This document shows positions 1-5,051 of a DNA stretch of 5,274 bases, one piece after another (position 1 is the stretch's first letter; each line of letters starts with the position of its first letter). The translations under genes were made by a program, and so were the position numbers. This DNA comes from Nitrososphaerota archaeon (GTDB taxonomy: Archaea > Thermoproteota > Nitrososphaeria > Nitrososphaerales > Gagatemarchaeaceae), in NCBI GenBank assembly GCA_005877225.1, contig VBPK01000121.1, positions 1 through 5,274 on the forward strand. The letters are read 5' to 3'. The notes below the pieces were generated by a model, which saw only the letters and a program-made list of their open reading frames with translations, did not search any database and was not told where the DNA came from.

Positions 1-393
1 CTCCATCTCCTCCTCCAGCAGCTCAAGAATCCTACTCAGACCTGTAGTCAGTGTCACGTAGGCAAAGCCCTTGTTGGAAGGCCTGTAACCCGAACGCCTC
101 CCCTCGTGAATAACGATGCCCTCCTCCACCATCGGGTTGATGCAGTCGTGAACGAACTTGGGATTCATCGCGATCCGGAGAATGTCCGAGTGCTTCATCT
201 CTCCCCTCCTGGTGAGCTCGTGCATTATGCGGAACCGGCGCTCGTTGGCGGCGACGGAATAGAGGTCGGCGAGCCTCTCCATGTCATCGTCCTCCAGCTC
301 AAGCTTCCCCGTGTCGGCTCCCTCGCCAGAGGGATCAATCGGAATGCTGAATATCGTCTTCCCGTCTCTCACCAGGCGAAGCTCTATCGTCAT
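1..393 (-). CDS. Winged-helix (ArsR-like) transcriptional regulator, 3' end cut by the window edge
   Basis: This reading frame starts at an ATG (391-393, minus strand) and is open for 131 codons to the window edge, so the C-terminus is missing. Residues 1-20 (start MTIELRLVRDGKTIFSIPID) look like a small beta-rich N-terminal element, followed by an acidic linker to about residue 38. Residues 40-62 form a helix of the ArsR type (AANERRFRIMHEL). Residues 64-90 fit the helix-turn-helix, with the likely recognition helix around NPKFVHDCINPMVEEG. Residues 92-108 (IVIHEGRRSGYRPSNKG) fit the beta wing. The last visible residues are an acidic leucine-rich helix (GLSRILELLEEEME), a possible dimerisation segment. 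It would bind DNA as a dimer in the cytoplasm. No metal-binding cysteine cluster is visible (only one Cys), so it is not a classical metal sensor. Its promoter carries a palindrome suited to autoregulation. The fold is fairly certain; the ligand and regulon are unknown. Confidence 0.85.
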   Translation of the reverse strand, partial: MTIELRLVRDGKTIFSIPIDPSGEGADTGKLELEDDDMERLADLYSVAANERRFRIMHELTRRGEMKHSDILRIAMNPKFVHDCINPMVEEGIVIHEGRRSGYRPSNKGFAYVTLTTGLSRILELLEEEME

Positions 394-407
394 TCTCTTA
401 CAACCTG

Positions 408-429
408 TTAATTACCAAATGGTAATTAA
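408..429. promoter_or_regulatory. Perfect inverted repeat, probable operator of the winged-helix regulator
   Basis: TTAATTACCA (408-417) and TGGTAATTAA (420-429) are exact reverse complements, 10-bp arms separated by two bases. The palindrome ends 15 nt before the ATG at 393 and lies just downstream of a TATA-like element on the minus strand, so it covers the expected transcription start. A dimeric winged-helix protein bound here would block initiation. The symmetry is seen directly; autoregulation is inferred from position. Confidence 0.7.
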
Positions 430-442
430 GCTATATTAAGCT
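425..442 (-). promoter_or_regulatory. TATA-like promoter element with an 8-bp direct repeat, upstream of the winged-helix regulator
   Basis: On the minus strand the A/T-rich string CTTAATATAG (440-431) is a reasonable archaeal TATA box. It is preceded by the purine-rich GCAAG (445-441 region), which could act as a BRE. A start site about 25 nt downstream would fall at roughly 408-412, giving a leader of 15-19 nt. The same stretch contains ATTAAGCT twice (425-432 and 435-442, plus-strand reading), spaced by 10 bp or one helical turn. The repeat partly overlaps the operator. Only a weak AGGT precedes the ATG as a ribosome binding site. Confidence 0.5.
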
Positions 443-505
443 TGCGATGCCAGAGAGTTTCGTGGGCTTGGTTAAAAGATGCTGCATTACAGGGACGTCA
501 CTTTA

Positions 506-1138
506 CTACTCTGAAAGGCCCAGACGCTTCAAAATACCCTTGAACTTTTCATCCGTGTACTTTTCCTTGGGAACTGCCCCCTCCGACTCCGTGGGTTTAT
601 CCTGAAACAAGGGTTTTTCCTGAAAAGAGGGCTTGGGCTCATCCGCAGGCTCTGCAGTTCGTTCCGCACTCTGCACCGCACTTTCTTCTCTCCTTTCCTC
701 AGAACTTTCTTCTGCGCTTTCACGCCCAGGGCGTCGAGACGCACGAGCCAGTGCTTTGAACAGGAGGTCTTCTGACGCGTTGACTCCTTCCCCGGTATTG
801 CCTAAGGACACCTCGGGTGCTTGCATCGAATTTTGACCCTGACCTTCTATGTCGAATGCTGGCGGCTGAGCGCGTTCGGTTTCCATCTTCGCCATCTCTA
901 CGTAGGATAGCGCCACTGAGGGTTCCGGAGGGGAGGCTGGAGCTGGCTGCGCCTTCATCACACGCTTGGGCATGGCTTCGGATTCCGTGTTTCCGAGTCT
1001 GGTCTGAGCTCCGTCCACGATGTTTAGGTAGTGGAGGGCCGCGTTGTATTCCTGAACAAGATTGGGACCCTCATATTCTATCTCCAATTCCCCTCTCCTC
1101 ACCCTGAACCGACCGTGCTGATCGCTGATTTTTTCCAC
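506..1138 (-). CDS. Hypothetical protein with disordered acidic middle and conserved-looking ends
   Basis: I do not recognise this 210-residue protein. Residues 10-40 (FRVRRGELEIEYEG, then NLVQEYNAALHYLN) look like two beta strands plus a helix, a compact N-terminal module. Residues 50-190 are low in hydrophobics and rich in Pro, Ala, Ser, Glu and Arg, with an acidic Glu/Ser/Arg run at 139-160, and are probably disordered. Residues 173-183 hold a near-perfect tandem repeat (FQEKP, L, FQDKP). Residues 193-208 (KYTDEKFKGILKRLGLSE region) look like a short amphipathic helix that could be a binding motif. There are no membrane segments, signal peptide or cysteines. The start is a GTG at 1136-1138, the first available after an in-frame TAA at 1163-1165. 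A GAGG lies too close to it to be a normal ribosome binding site. It lies on the same strand as tatC, 157 nt downstream, and may be cotranscribed. An adaptor or scaffold role is possible but unproven. Confidence 0.65.
   Translation of the reverse strand: MEKISDQHGRFRVRRGELEIEYEGPNLVQEYNAALHYLNIVDGAQTRLGNTESEAMPKRVMKAQPAPASPPEPSVALSYVEMAKMETERAQPPAFDIEGQGQNSMQAPEVSLGNTGEGVNASEDLLFKALARASRRPGRESAEESSEERREESAVQSAERTAEPADEPKPSFQEKPLFQDKPTESEGAVPKEKYTDEKFKGILKRLGLSE
593..625. repeat. 18-bp-period tandem repeat inside the hypothetical gene
   Basis: GGGTTTATCCTGAAA (593-607) and GGGTTTTTCCTGAAA (611-625) match at 14 of 15 positions and are spaced by 18 bp, so the frame is kept. The repeat encodes the doubled FQEKP/FQDKP peptide in the disordered part of the minus-strand protein. 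It looks like a recent in-frame duplication. Confidence 0.7.
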
Positions 1139-1140
1139 AC

Positions 1141-1161
1141 CTCGCTGAGAGAATAAGCGAG
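1141..1161. other. Short hairpin directly upstream of the GTG start of the hypothetical gene
   Basis: CTCGCT (1141-1146) and AGCGAG (1156-1161) are a 6-bp inverted repeat around a 9-nt loop. In the minus-strand transcript the hairpin ends two bases before the GTG at 1138, and its 3' arm contains part of the only GAGG-like ribosome binding sequence. It could hinder translation or end the tatC transcript. A 6-bp stem is within chance expectation, and there is no U-run after it. Confidence 0.25.
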
Positions 1162-1295
1162 CTTAATGCCTTATGAACTCAGAATCCAGTTTCATCAAAG
1201 CATTGGTAGAATTTTCCTCAAGAATTCCACCCGACTTCAACAAATTTTTGACATTACCTGACGTCTTTTCGAAGAATGCTTGATAACTCAATTCC

Positions 1296-2156
1296 TCAGG
1301 CGTTCGCCTTGCCGCATCTTGTGCAGAAGACCTGAGCGGGGTCAAGCGGGGAGTCACAGTAGCTGCACCTCCTTCCCTTCGAGGCGGCTCGAGGTTCTCC
1401 GCCGCGGAACCTCCTCCCGAAGAAGACAGCGAGCTCGAGGAGGGAGATGACGGGAAAGAAGAGTATCACGTCGAGAAGTGGCCCACCGTCGGGTGTGATA
1501 ACCGCTGTCAAGATGTAAGTCCCGAACCAGACGTAGACTCTGTTCTTCGAGAAGAACGATGCCTCGATGATACCGAACCTTATCAGCAGGTAGACGAAGA
1601 CGGGAAACGTGAAGGCGACGCCGCTGAAAAATACAGTGAGGAAGACGACGTAGTAGAAGTCGGCCCCTTCGATGGTGAGATCAAGGTGTCCTGCGACAAA
1701 GAAGGGCGTGAGAGCGATTAGTAGAAACCTAGAGAGGATGAAATACCCAAATGCGAGGCCAACGAGAAACAGGATCGACGATGATATCACGAAAGGATAC
1801 ACAAGTTTCCTCTCATTCTCCTTCAGCGCAGGGTCGATGAAGCGATACGTCTCGTACGCAATTATTGGGATGTCAAAGGCGACAGCCAGCATCAGGGAGG
1901 CGACGAGGACGATTTCAAGACCTTCGTTGACGTGGAAGCCAATTAGCTTCCAGCCCGCGGGAAGGATGTCCTGGACAATCCTGTCGAGGAAGATGGATAC
2001 CAGCGGGTTGTAAGTGCCGGTTAGACTGAGGAACTCGTATGGGTTCCGAGGCACGAGGAGAAGGACGGCGAAAATCACTGAAAGGCTGAGGAAGACGACT
2101 TTCAGTCTCTGCCGCAGTTCCCCCAGATGCTCGGTAAAGCGCATCTCGCCAGACAA
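1296..2156 (-). CDS. tatC: TatC, Sec-independent (twin-arginine) translocase subunit with a C-terminal zinc ribbon
   Basis: TatC is the integral membrane subunit that binds twin-arginine signal peptides and, with TatA, exports folded proteins. The 286-residue protein begins with the family signature FTEHLGELRQRL (7-18). It has hydrophobic segments near 19-35, 80-100, 120-148, 168-195, 208-220 and 228-246, consistent with six membrane helices. The loop motif YETYRFIDPALKENE (101-115) carries the conserved Glu/Pro region of signal-peptide recognition. TPDGG (221-225), Pro235 and Glu241 match the final-helix region. After the last helix come a basic linker (248-263) and Cys264-X2-Cys267-X10-Cys278-X2-Cys281, a zinc ribbon expected to face the cytoplasm. 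This tail makes the protein longer than the roughly 250 residues usual for TatC. The start used is TTG at 2154-2156, with AGGA five bases upstream; ATG at 2142-2144 (Met5) is a fair alternative. The gene begins 48 nt after tatA on the same strand, as one operon. Confidence 0.93.
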   Translation of the reverse strand: MSGEMRFTEHLGELRQRLKVVFLSLSVIFAVLLLVPRNPYEFLSLTGTYNPLVSIFLDRIVQDILPAGWKLIGFHVNEGLEIVLVASLMLAVAFDIPIIAYETYRFIDPALKENERKLVYPFVISSSILFLVGLAFGYFILSRFLLIALTPFFVAGHLDLTIEGADFYYVVFLTVFFSGVAFTFPVFVYLLIRFGIIEASFFSKNRVYVWFGTYILTAVITPDGGPLLDVILFFPVISLLELAVFFGRRFRGGEPRAASKGRRCSYCDSPLDPAQVFCTRCGKANA

Positions 2157-2204
2157 AGTAGTCCTGCTGCTCCAAGCCTGGGGGATAAACGGATTTGCCA
2201 GGTC

Positions 2205-2507
2205 TTAGTTGCTGCTCTTCTTCACGATCTCGTCGGAGATTTGCTCCCGCGTTTTCCCGGTCGTTGGGATTCCGAGCTTTCGCGCGGTCTCGATCAGCAG
2301 CTCGTCTCCTGACTTCGAGATTTGACCCTCCGCAGCGAGTGCGCCGCTCGCGACGAAGGTACCGCTTAGCTCCTTCGAAGCCTGATCAAACTCCTTCCGC
2401 GCGCGGCCGATCGCCCTCGCTATCTCAGGAATCTTCTGCGGCCCCCACAGGAAGATCACGACTAGGATCACGCCGATGATGATCAATTCGAGCGGGTCGA
2501 GAGCCAT
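2205..2507 (-). CDS. tatA: TatA-family twin-arginine translocase pore subunit
   Basis: This 100-residue protein has the TatA/TatB layout: a short N-terminal membrane helix (about 5-21, LELIIIGVILVVIFLW) with an acidic Glu7, the Gly22-Pro23 hinge, and an amphipathic helix at 24-47 (QKIPEIARAIGRARKEFDQA). TatA protomers are recruited to the TatC-signal peptide complex and form the translocation passage. Residues 68-96 (DELLIETARKLGI, then GKTREQISDEI) form an extra helical module after a flexible linker, resembling a small SAP- or helix-extension-helix-like segment. This resemblance is judged by eye. The ATG (2505-2507) has no Shine-Dalgarno sequence and lies about 32 nt from a TATA-like element, suggesting a nearly leaderless mRNA. 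tatC follows by 48 nt. No separate tatB is present, as is common in archaea, where TatA and TatC usually suffice. Confidence 0.92.
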   Translation of the reverse strand: MALDPLELIIIGVILVVIFLWGPQKIPEIARAIGRARKEFDQASKELSGTFVASGALAAEGQISKSGDELLIETARKLGIPTTGKTREQISDEIVKKSSN

Positions 2508-2533
2508 GAAAAGTCAAATGCGAATGACTCTAG

Positions 2534-2545
2534 CTTTATTTAAGG
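2534..2545 (-). promoter_or_regulatory. TATA-like promoter element of tatA-tatC
   Basis: The minus strand reads CCTTAAATAAAG (2545-2534), a good archaeal TATA box. Its centre is about 32 nt from the tatA ATG, so transcription would begin only a few bases before the start codon. That agrees with the absence of a ribosome binding site. In the plus direction the same A/T stretch might also contribute to the divergent ctaB promoter. Confidence 0.55.
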
Positions 2546-2555
2546 ATTCGACGTG

Positions 2556-2578
2556 TGAGTAGGGTTCGCGCCTACTCA
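2556..2578. repeat. Inverted repeat in the tatA-ctaB divergent intergenic region
   Basis: TGAGTAGG (2556-2563) and CCTACTCA (2571-2578) are exact reverse complements around a 7-nt spacer. They lie between the tatA TATA element and the ctaB TATA-like element. This could be an operator shared by both directions. It overlaps nearby direct repeats of TCGACGT (2548-2554, 2583-2589) and GTGTGAG (2553-2559, 2596-2602). Function is inferred only from position. Confidence 0.4.
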
Positions 2579-2592
2579 AGTCTCGACGTATC

Positions 2593-2628
2593 CAAGTGTG
2601 AGCAAGGTTTTATCAAGCGGCACACTTG
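2593..2628. repeat. Inverted repeat flanking the ctaB TATA-like element
   Basis: CAAGTGTG (2593-2600) and CACACTTG (2621-2628) are exact 8-bp reverse complements separated by 20 bp that contain the TATA-like TTTTAT (2608-2613). Bracketing of a promoter core by symmetrical half-sites suggests a regulator site. The right arm overlaps the upstream candidate TTG start (2626). Confidence 0.4.
2606..2614 (+). promoter_or_regulatory. TATA-like promoter element of ctaB
   Basis: GGTTTTATC is the most A/T-rich string close upstream of ctaB on the plus strand. Transcription starting about 27 nt downstream would begin near 2637. That would favour the TTG at 2641 over the TTG at 2626 as the translation start. 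The element is weak by sequence. Confidence 0.35.
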
Positions 2629-3516
2629 CCCACGGCAGCCTTGCGTGTCGCTGAGAGTCTATCTGAATACTGGAAGCTAACCAAACCCAGAATCTGGGGT
2701 CTCCTCGTCTTCACAGGCGTCGTCGCGATGCTCGTCTCGTATCGGGAGGTTCACGAAACCCCTTCGCTCTTCTCGCTGTTGGTCGGTGGCGTCGCGATAA
2801 CCTTCGGCTCCGCCTCGGCCAACGTCCTCACAAACTATCACGACAGAGACATAGACGGGATGATGGAGAGGACCAAGAGCAGGCCTCTACCGAGTGGAAA
2901 GATCAAGCCTTCGAATGCGCTCGCCTTCGGTGCGAGCATGGCGACCCTCTCCATTCTCCTCTCTCTCTCGTTTAACCTCCTTGCGGCAGCCTTCATGAGT
3001 GTCGGGTTGCTGGATAATATCGTCGTCTACTCTCTCCTCCTGAAACGTCGCAGCTGGCTGAACATCATTCTTGGTGGGGTCTCGGGAGGGATGCCGGTGC
3101 TCGTGGGATACTCCGCGGTCGCAAATACGGTGACCCCGATTGCCCTCTACATGTCGGCTCTCGTGATTGTGTGGATACCCACTCACATCTGGAGCCTCGC
3201 CATAACTTACAAGGAGGACTACAGGGCGGCGAAGGTTCCGATGCTGCCCGTCGTCTTCGGGGAGCGAACCGCCGCAGTCTGCATCGCGGGCACGAGTGCT
3301 CTCCTCGCCGCATTTTCCGTGGCGATCTTCCTCTTCACTTCGGTCAGCCTGTTCTACACGGTTTCAGCGACGGTGCTCGGCGGGACGATTCTCGCCTACA
3401 GCATCAAGCTCGCGATCGACAAGAAGCAGGATACAGCGTGGACCCTCTTCAAGCTGACGAGCCCCTACCTGACGCTCATCTTCCTTGTCGTCGTACTCGA
3501 CCTATGGTTCTTCTAG
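2626..3516 (+). CDS. ctaB: Protoheme IX farnesyltransferase (heme O synthase)
   Basis: CtaB/Cox10 transfers the farnesyl group of farnesyl diphosphate to the vinyl group of protoheme IX, making heme O, the precursor of heme A for heme-copper oxidases. The 296-residue length is normal for this polytopic UbiA-superfamily enzyme. The N-terminus has the family's YWKLTKPRI (15-23). The first Asp motif lies at 73-77 (DRDID), followed by Met80, Arg82-Thr83 and Arg86. The second, YKEDY (195-199), leads into the CtaB-specific VPMLPVV (204-210), with His187 before it. The stretch KRRSWLNIILGG (140-151) also fits. About eight to nine hydrophobic helices fill the rest. One deviation is Thr69 where the UbiA signature usually has Asn; Asn70 follows it. 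The start is uncertain: TTG 2626 gives the longest frame, but TTG 2641 fits the TATA position better, and neither has a Shine-Dalgarno sequence. The gene diverges from tatA-tatC. Presence of heme O synthase suggests an aerobic respiratory chain. Confidence 0.93.
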   Translation: MPTAALRVAESLSEYWKLTKPRIWGLLVFTGVVAMLVSYREVHETPSLFSLLVGGVAITFGSASANVLTNYHDRDIDGMMERTKSRPLPSGKIKPSNALAFGASMATLSILLSLSFNLLAAAFMSVGLLDNIVVYSLLLKRRSWLNIILGGVSGGMPVLVGYSAVANTVTPIALYMSALVIVWIPTHIWSLAITYKEDYRAAKVPMLPVVFGERTAAVCIAGTSALLAAFSVAIFLFTSVSLFYTVSATVLGGTILAYSIKLAIDKKQDTAWTLFKLTSPYLTLIFLVVVLDLWFF

Positions 3517-3622
3517 AATCGCGACCGAAGCCCTCCGACCTTCAAACTGGTTTACGCTAACTGTTAAGCGCATTTGAGCACCTCGCTTCTAAGGAAGCTC
3601 CTCCACTCGCGGCAAGAAGAGC

Positions 3623-4333
3623 TTGGAGACATCCCAGAGACGGGGGGTGCTGGACCTCCATTCGTCTGGGGAGGGGCCCGCTTTGATTGCGAGCCTCCCC
3701 AAGAACAGCGTCTCGCTGGCAGCTCAGGCGGAGGAGGGCGGAGCTGATGCGATAATGGTCAACGTCGAGGGGGAGGACGCCTCATGCCCCGGCCATCTCG
3801 GGAGCTACGAACTGCACAATGTCTACATTAGGGATGTCATCTCGACGGTGTCACTGCCGTGCGGAATCTTCATCGGAGGCGCGAAACCTCTGACACCTGA
3901 ATACTGGGAGACGATAGCAACCGCGGGCTTCGCCTTCGTGGACATGTACGCCCACCAGATGCCTCTCTTCGTCCTCAACGACTCGAGGGTCAGGAAATTC
4001 CTCGCCATTTCGGCGGGATACATCCTCGAGCAGATTCGCTCCTTATCCGAGGCCGAGGGCGTTGAGGCCATCGAGCTCGCGATCGTCCCCCAGCAAGCAC
4101 GGGGCAATCCCTTCACCGTGCTCGACCTGGCCACTCTGAACCTGATTTCAGACCTCTCCAGGACGGCGGTCCTACTCAGGACACAGAAGAGGCTGAGGAT
4201 GGACGATCTCCCCAGAATCGCGACGCTCGGTGTCAAGGGACTCGTCATCGACCCCTCCGTTCTCGTCGCCCCCGAAGAAGCATATAGGGATGAGGTCGCG
4301 AGCTTCAGCCCTCGGCGTCCCTCCCCTGACTGA
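3623..4333 (+). CDS. TIM-barrel-like protein of unknown function in a sugar-nucleotide cluster
   Basis: I do not recognise a named family. The 236-residue protein has the alternating strand-helix pattern of a phosphate-binding-type TIM barrel. Likely strands are ALIASLP (20-26), AIMVNVEG (43-50), CGIFIGG (80-86), FAFVDMYA (103-110), AIELAIVP (149-156), TAVLLRT (181-187) and VKGLVID (204-210). The helix between strands 1 and 2 (SLAAQAEEGGAD) resembles those of NanE, HisA/HisF and BtpA-type barrels. Candidate active-site residues at strand ends are Lys27, Asn47/Glu49, His65/Asn66, Asp107/His111, Gln157 and Lys189. There is no signal peptide or membrane helix, so it is cytoplasmic. The start is TTG at 3623, the first after an in-frame TAA at 3590; GTG at 3647 is an alternative. 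Its last 44 nt overlap the following nucleotidyltransferase, which implies translational coupling. A role as isomerase, epimerase or lyase on a sugar phosphate is a guess from context. It lies 106 nt downstream of ctaB with no strong promoter of its own. Confidence 0.75.
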   Translation: METSQRRGVLDLHSSGEGPALIASLPKNSVSLAAQAEEGGADAIMVNVEGEDASCPGHLGSYELHNVYIRDVISTVSLPCGIFIGGAKPLTPEYWETIATAGFAFVDMYAHQMPLFVLNDSRVRKFLAISAGYILEQIRSLSEAEGVEAIELAIVPQQARGNPFTVLDLATLNLISDLSRTAVLLRTQKRLRMDDLPRIATLGVKGLVIDPSVLVAPEEAYRDEVASFSPRRPSPD

Positions 4334-5048
4334 GATAGGCAAGGTCCAAGCTGTAATTCTCGCCGGTGGGCTCGGTACGAGGCTGCGTCCGTACACCTTC
4401 CTTCTTCCAAAGCCTATGCTGCCCGTGGGGGCGAAGCCGATTCTCGAGCACATAATCGATTGGCTGAGAGAGAGAGGGGTGGGAGAGGTCGTAGTCTCGA
4501 CCGGCTACTTGGGGAGGATGGTCGAGGAGTATTTCAAGGATGGCTCCCAACTCGGCGTGAAGATCGAGTATGCCCGGGCAAACCGCCCCCTGGGAATCGC
4601 CGGGCAGCTCAAGTCGGCTGAAGGTAAGGTCAGGGGAAGGTTCTTCTGTCTCTACGGCGATGCGATGCTTAACCTCGACCTGAAGAAACTCCTCGAGTAC
4701 CACTCGAGGAAGAAGGCTGTCGCGACGATGGCGCTCTTGAAGTACGAAACGACTCTCAAGTACGGACTGATCGACCTCGACGGGGAGGGGAGGGTCGCGA
4801 ACTGGAAGGAGAAGCCGACAATCACAGGCTACATCAACATCGGTTGCTACGTCATGGAGAGAAGCTTCCTCAAGTACATACCGAGGGCGAAGATGTACGG
4901 GATGAAGGAGGCGTTCGAGCGCGCGATCAAGGCCGGTGCCCCAGTATATGGCCTGAAGATGAAAGGCGAGTTCCTGGACATCGGAGACAGGAGAGCTTAC
5001 AAGGAGGCCAACGAGCTCTACATGAAACGAATGGGAAAGATGCTGTAG
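4290..5048 (+). CDS. Sugar-1-phosphate nucleotidyltransferase (RmlA/GMP-pyrophosphorylase type)
   Basis: The enzyme joins a sugar 1-phosphate and an NTP to give an NDP-sugar and pyrophosphate. The signature LAGGLGTRLRPYT (24-36), then PKPMLPV (40-46) and PILEH (50-54), is the NTP-binding loop and catalytic Lys region of the family. GDA (123-125) supplies the metal-binding Asp. WKEKP (172-176), YINIGCYVM (181-189) and FLDIGDRRAYKEAN (228-241) match the sugar-binding and second metal-binding regions. PLGIAGQLK (100-108) has Ile where relatives usually have Thr. At 252 residues there is only the catalytic domain and no left-handed beta-helix acyltransferase domain. The base and the sugar cannot be told from sequence; glucose-1-P and mannose-1-P are the common choices. 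The start at ATG 4290 gives an unusual 18-residue lead before the family's normal beginning (VQAVILAGG); an ATG at 4230 would make it longer still. It overlaps the TIM-barrel gene by 44 nt and is followed after 3 nt by another nucleotidyltransferase. Confidence 0.9.
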   Translation: MRSRASALGVPPLTEIGKVQAVILAGGLGTRLRPYTFLLPKPMLPVGAKPILEHIIDWLRERGVGEVVVSTGYLGRMVEEYFKDGSQLGVKIEYARANRPLGIAGQLKSAEGKVRGRFFCLYGDAMLNLDLKKLLEYHSRKKAVATMALLKYETTLKYGLIDLDGEGRVANWKEKPTITGYINIGCYVMERSFLKYIPRAKMYGMKEAFERAIKAGAPVYGLKMKGEFLDIGDRRAYKEANELYMKRMGKML

Positions 5049-5051
5049 CGA

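Noticed and set aside
106..411. A 101-codon plus-strand frame
   Set aside because: It is antisense to the winged-helix gene, whose minus-strand product has a coherent fold and promoter. The plus-strand protein shows no domain.
633..1107. Plus-strand frames opposite the hypothetical gene
   Set aside because: They are Ser/Arg/Leu-rich without motifs, and the minus-strand frame has the more protein-like ends.
3585..3598. GCTTC-TAAG-GAAGC hairpin between ctaB and the TIM-barrel gene
   Set aside because: A 5-bp stem with no U-run is too weak to call a terminator and is expected by chance.
3823..4410. A 195-codon minus-strand frame
   Set aside because: Opposite the TIM-barrel gene; Ser/Arg-rich with no motif, judged to be a codon-bias shadow.
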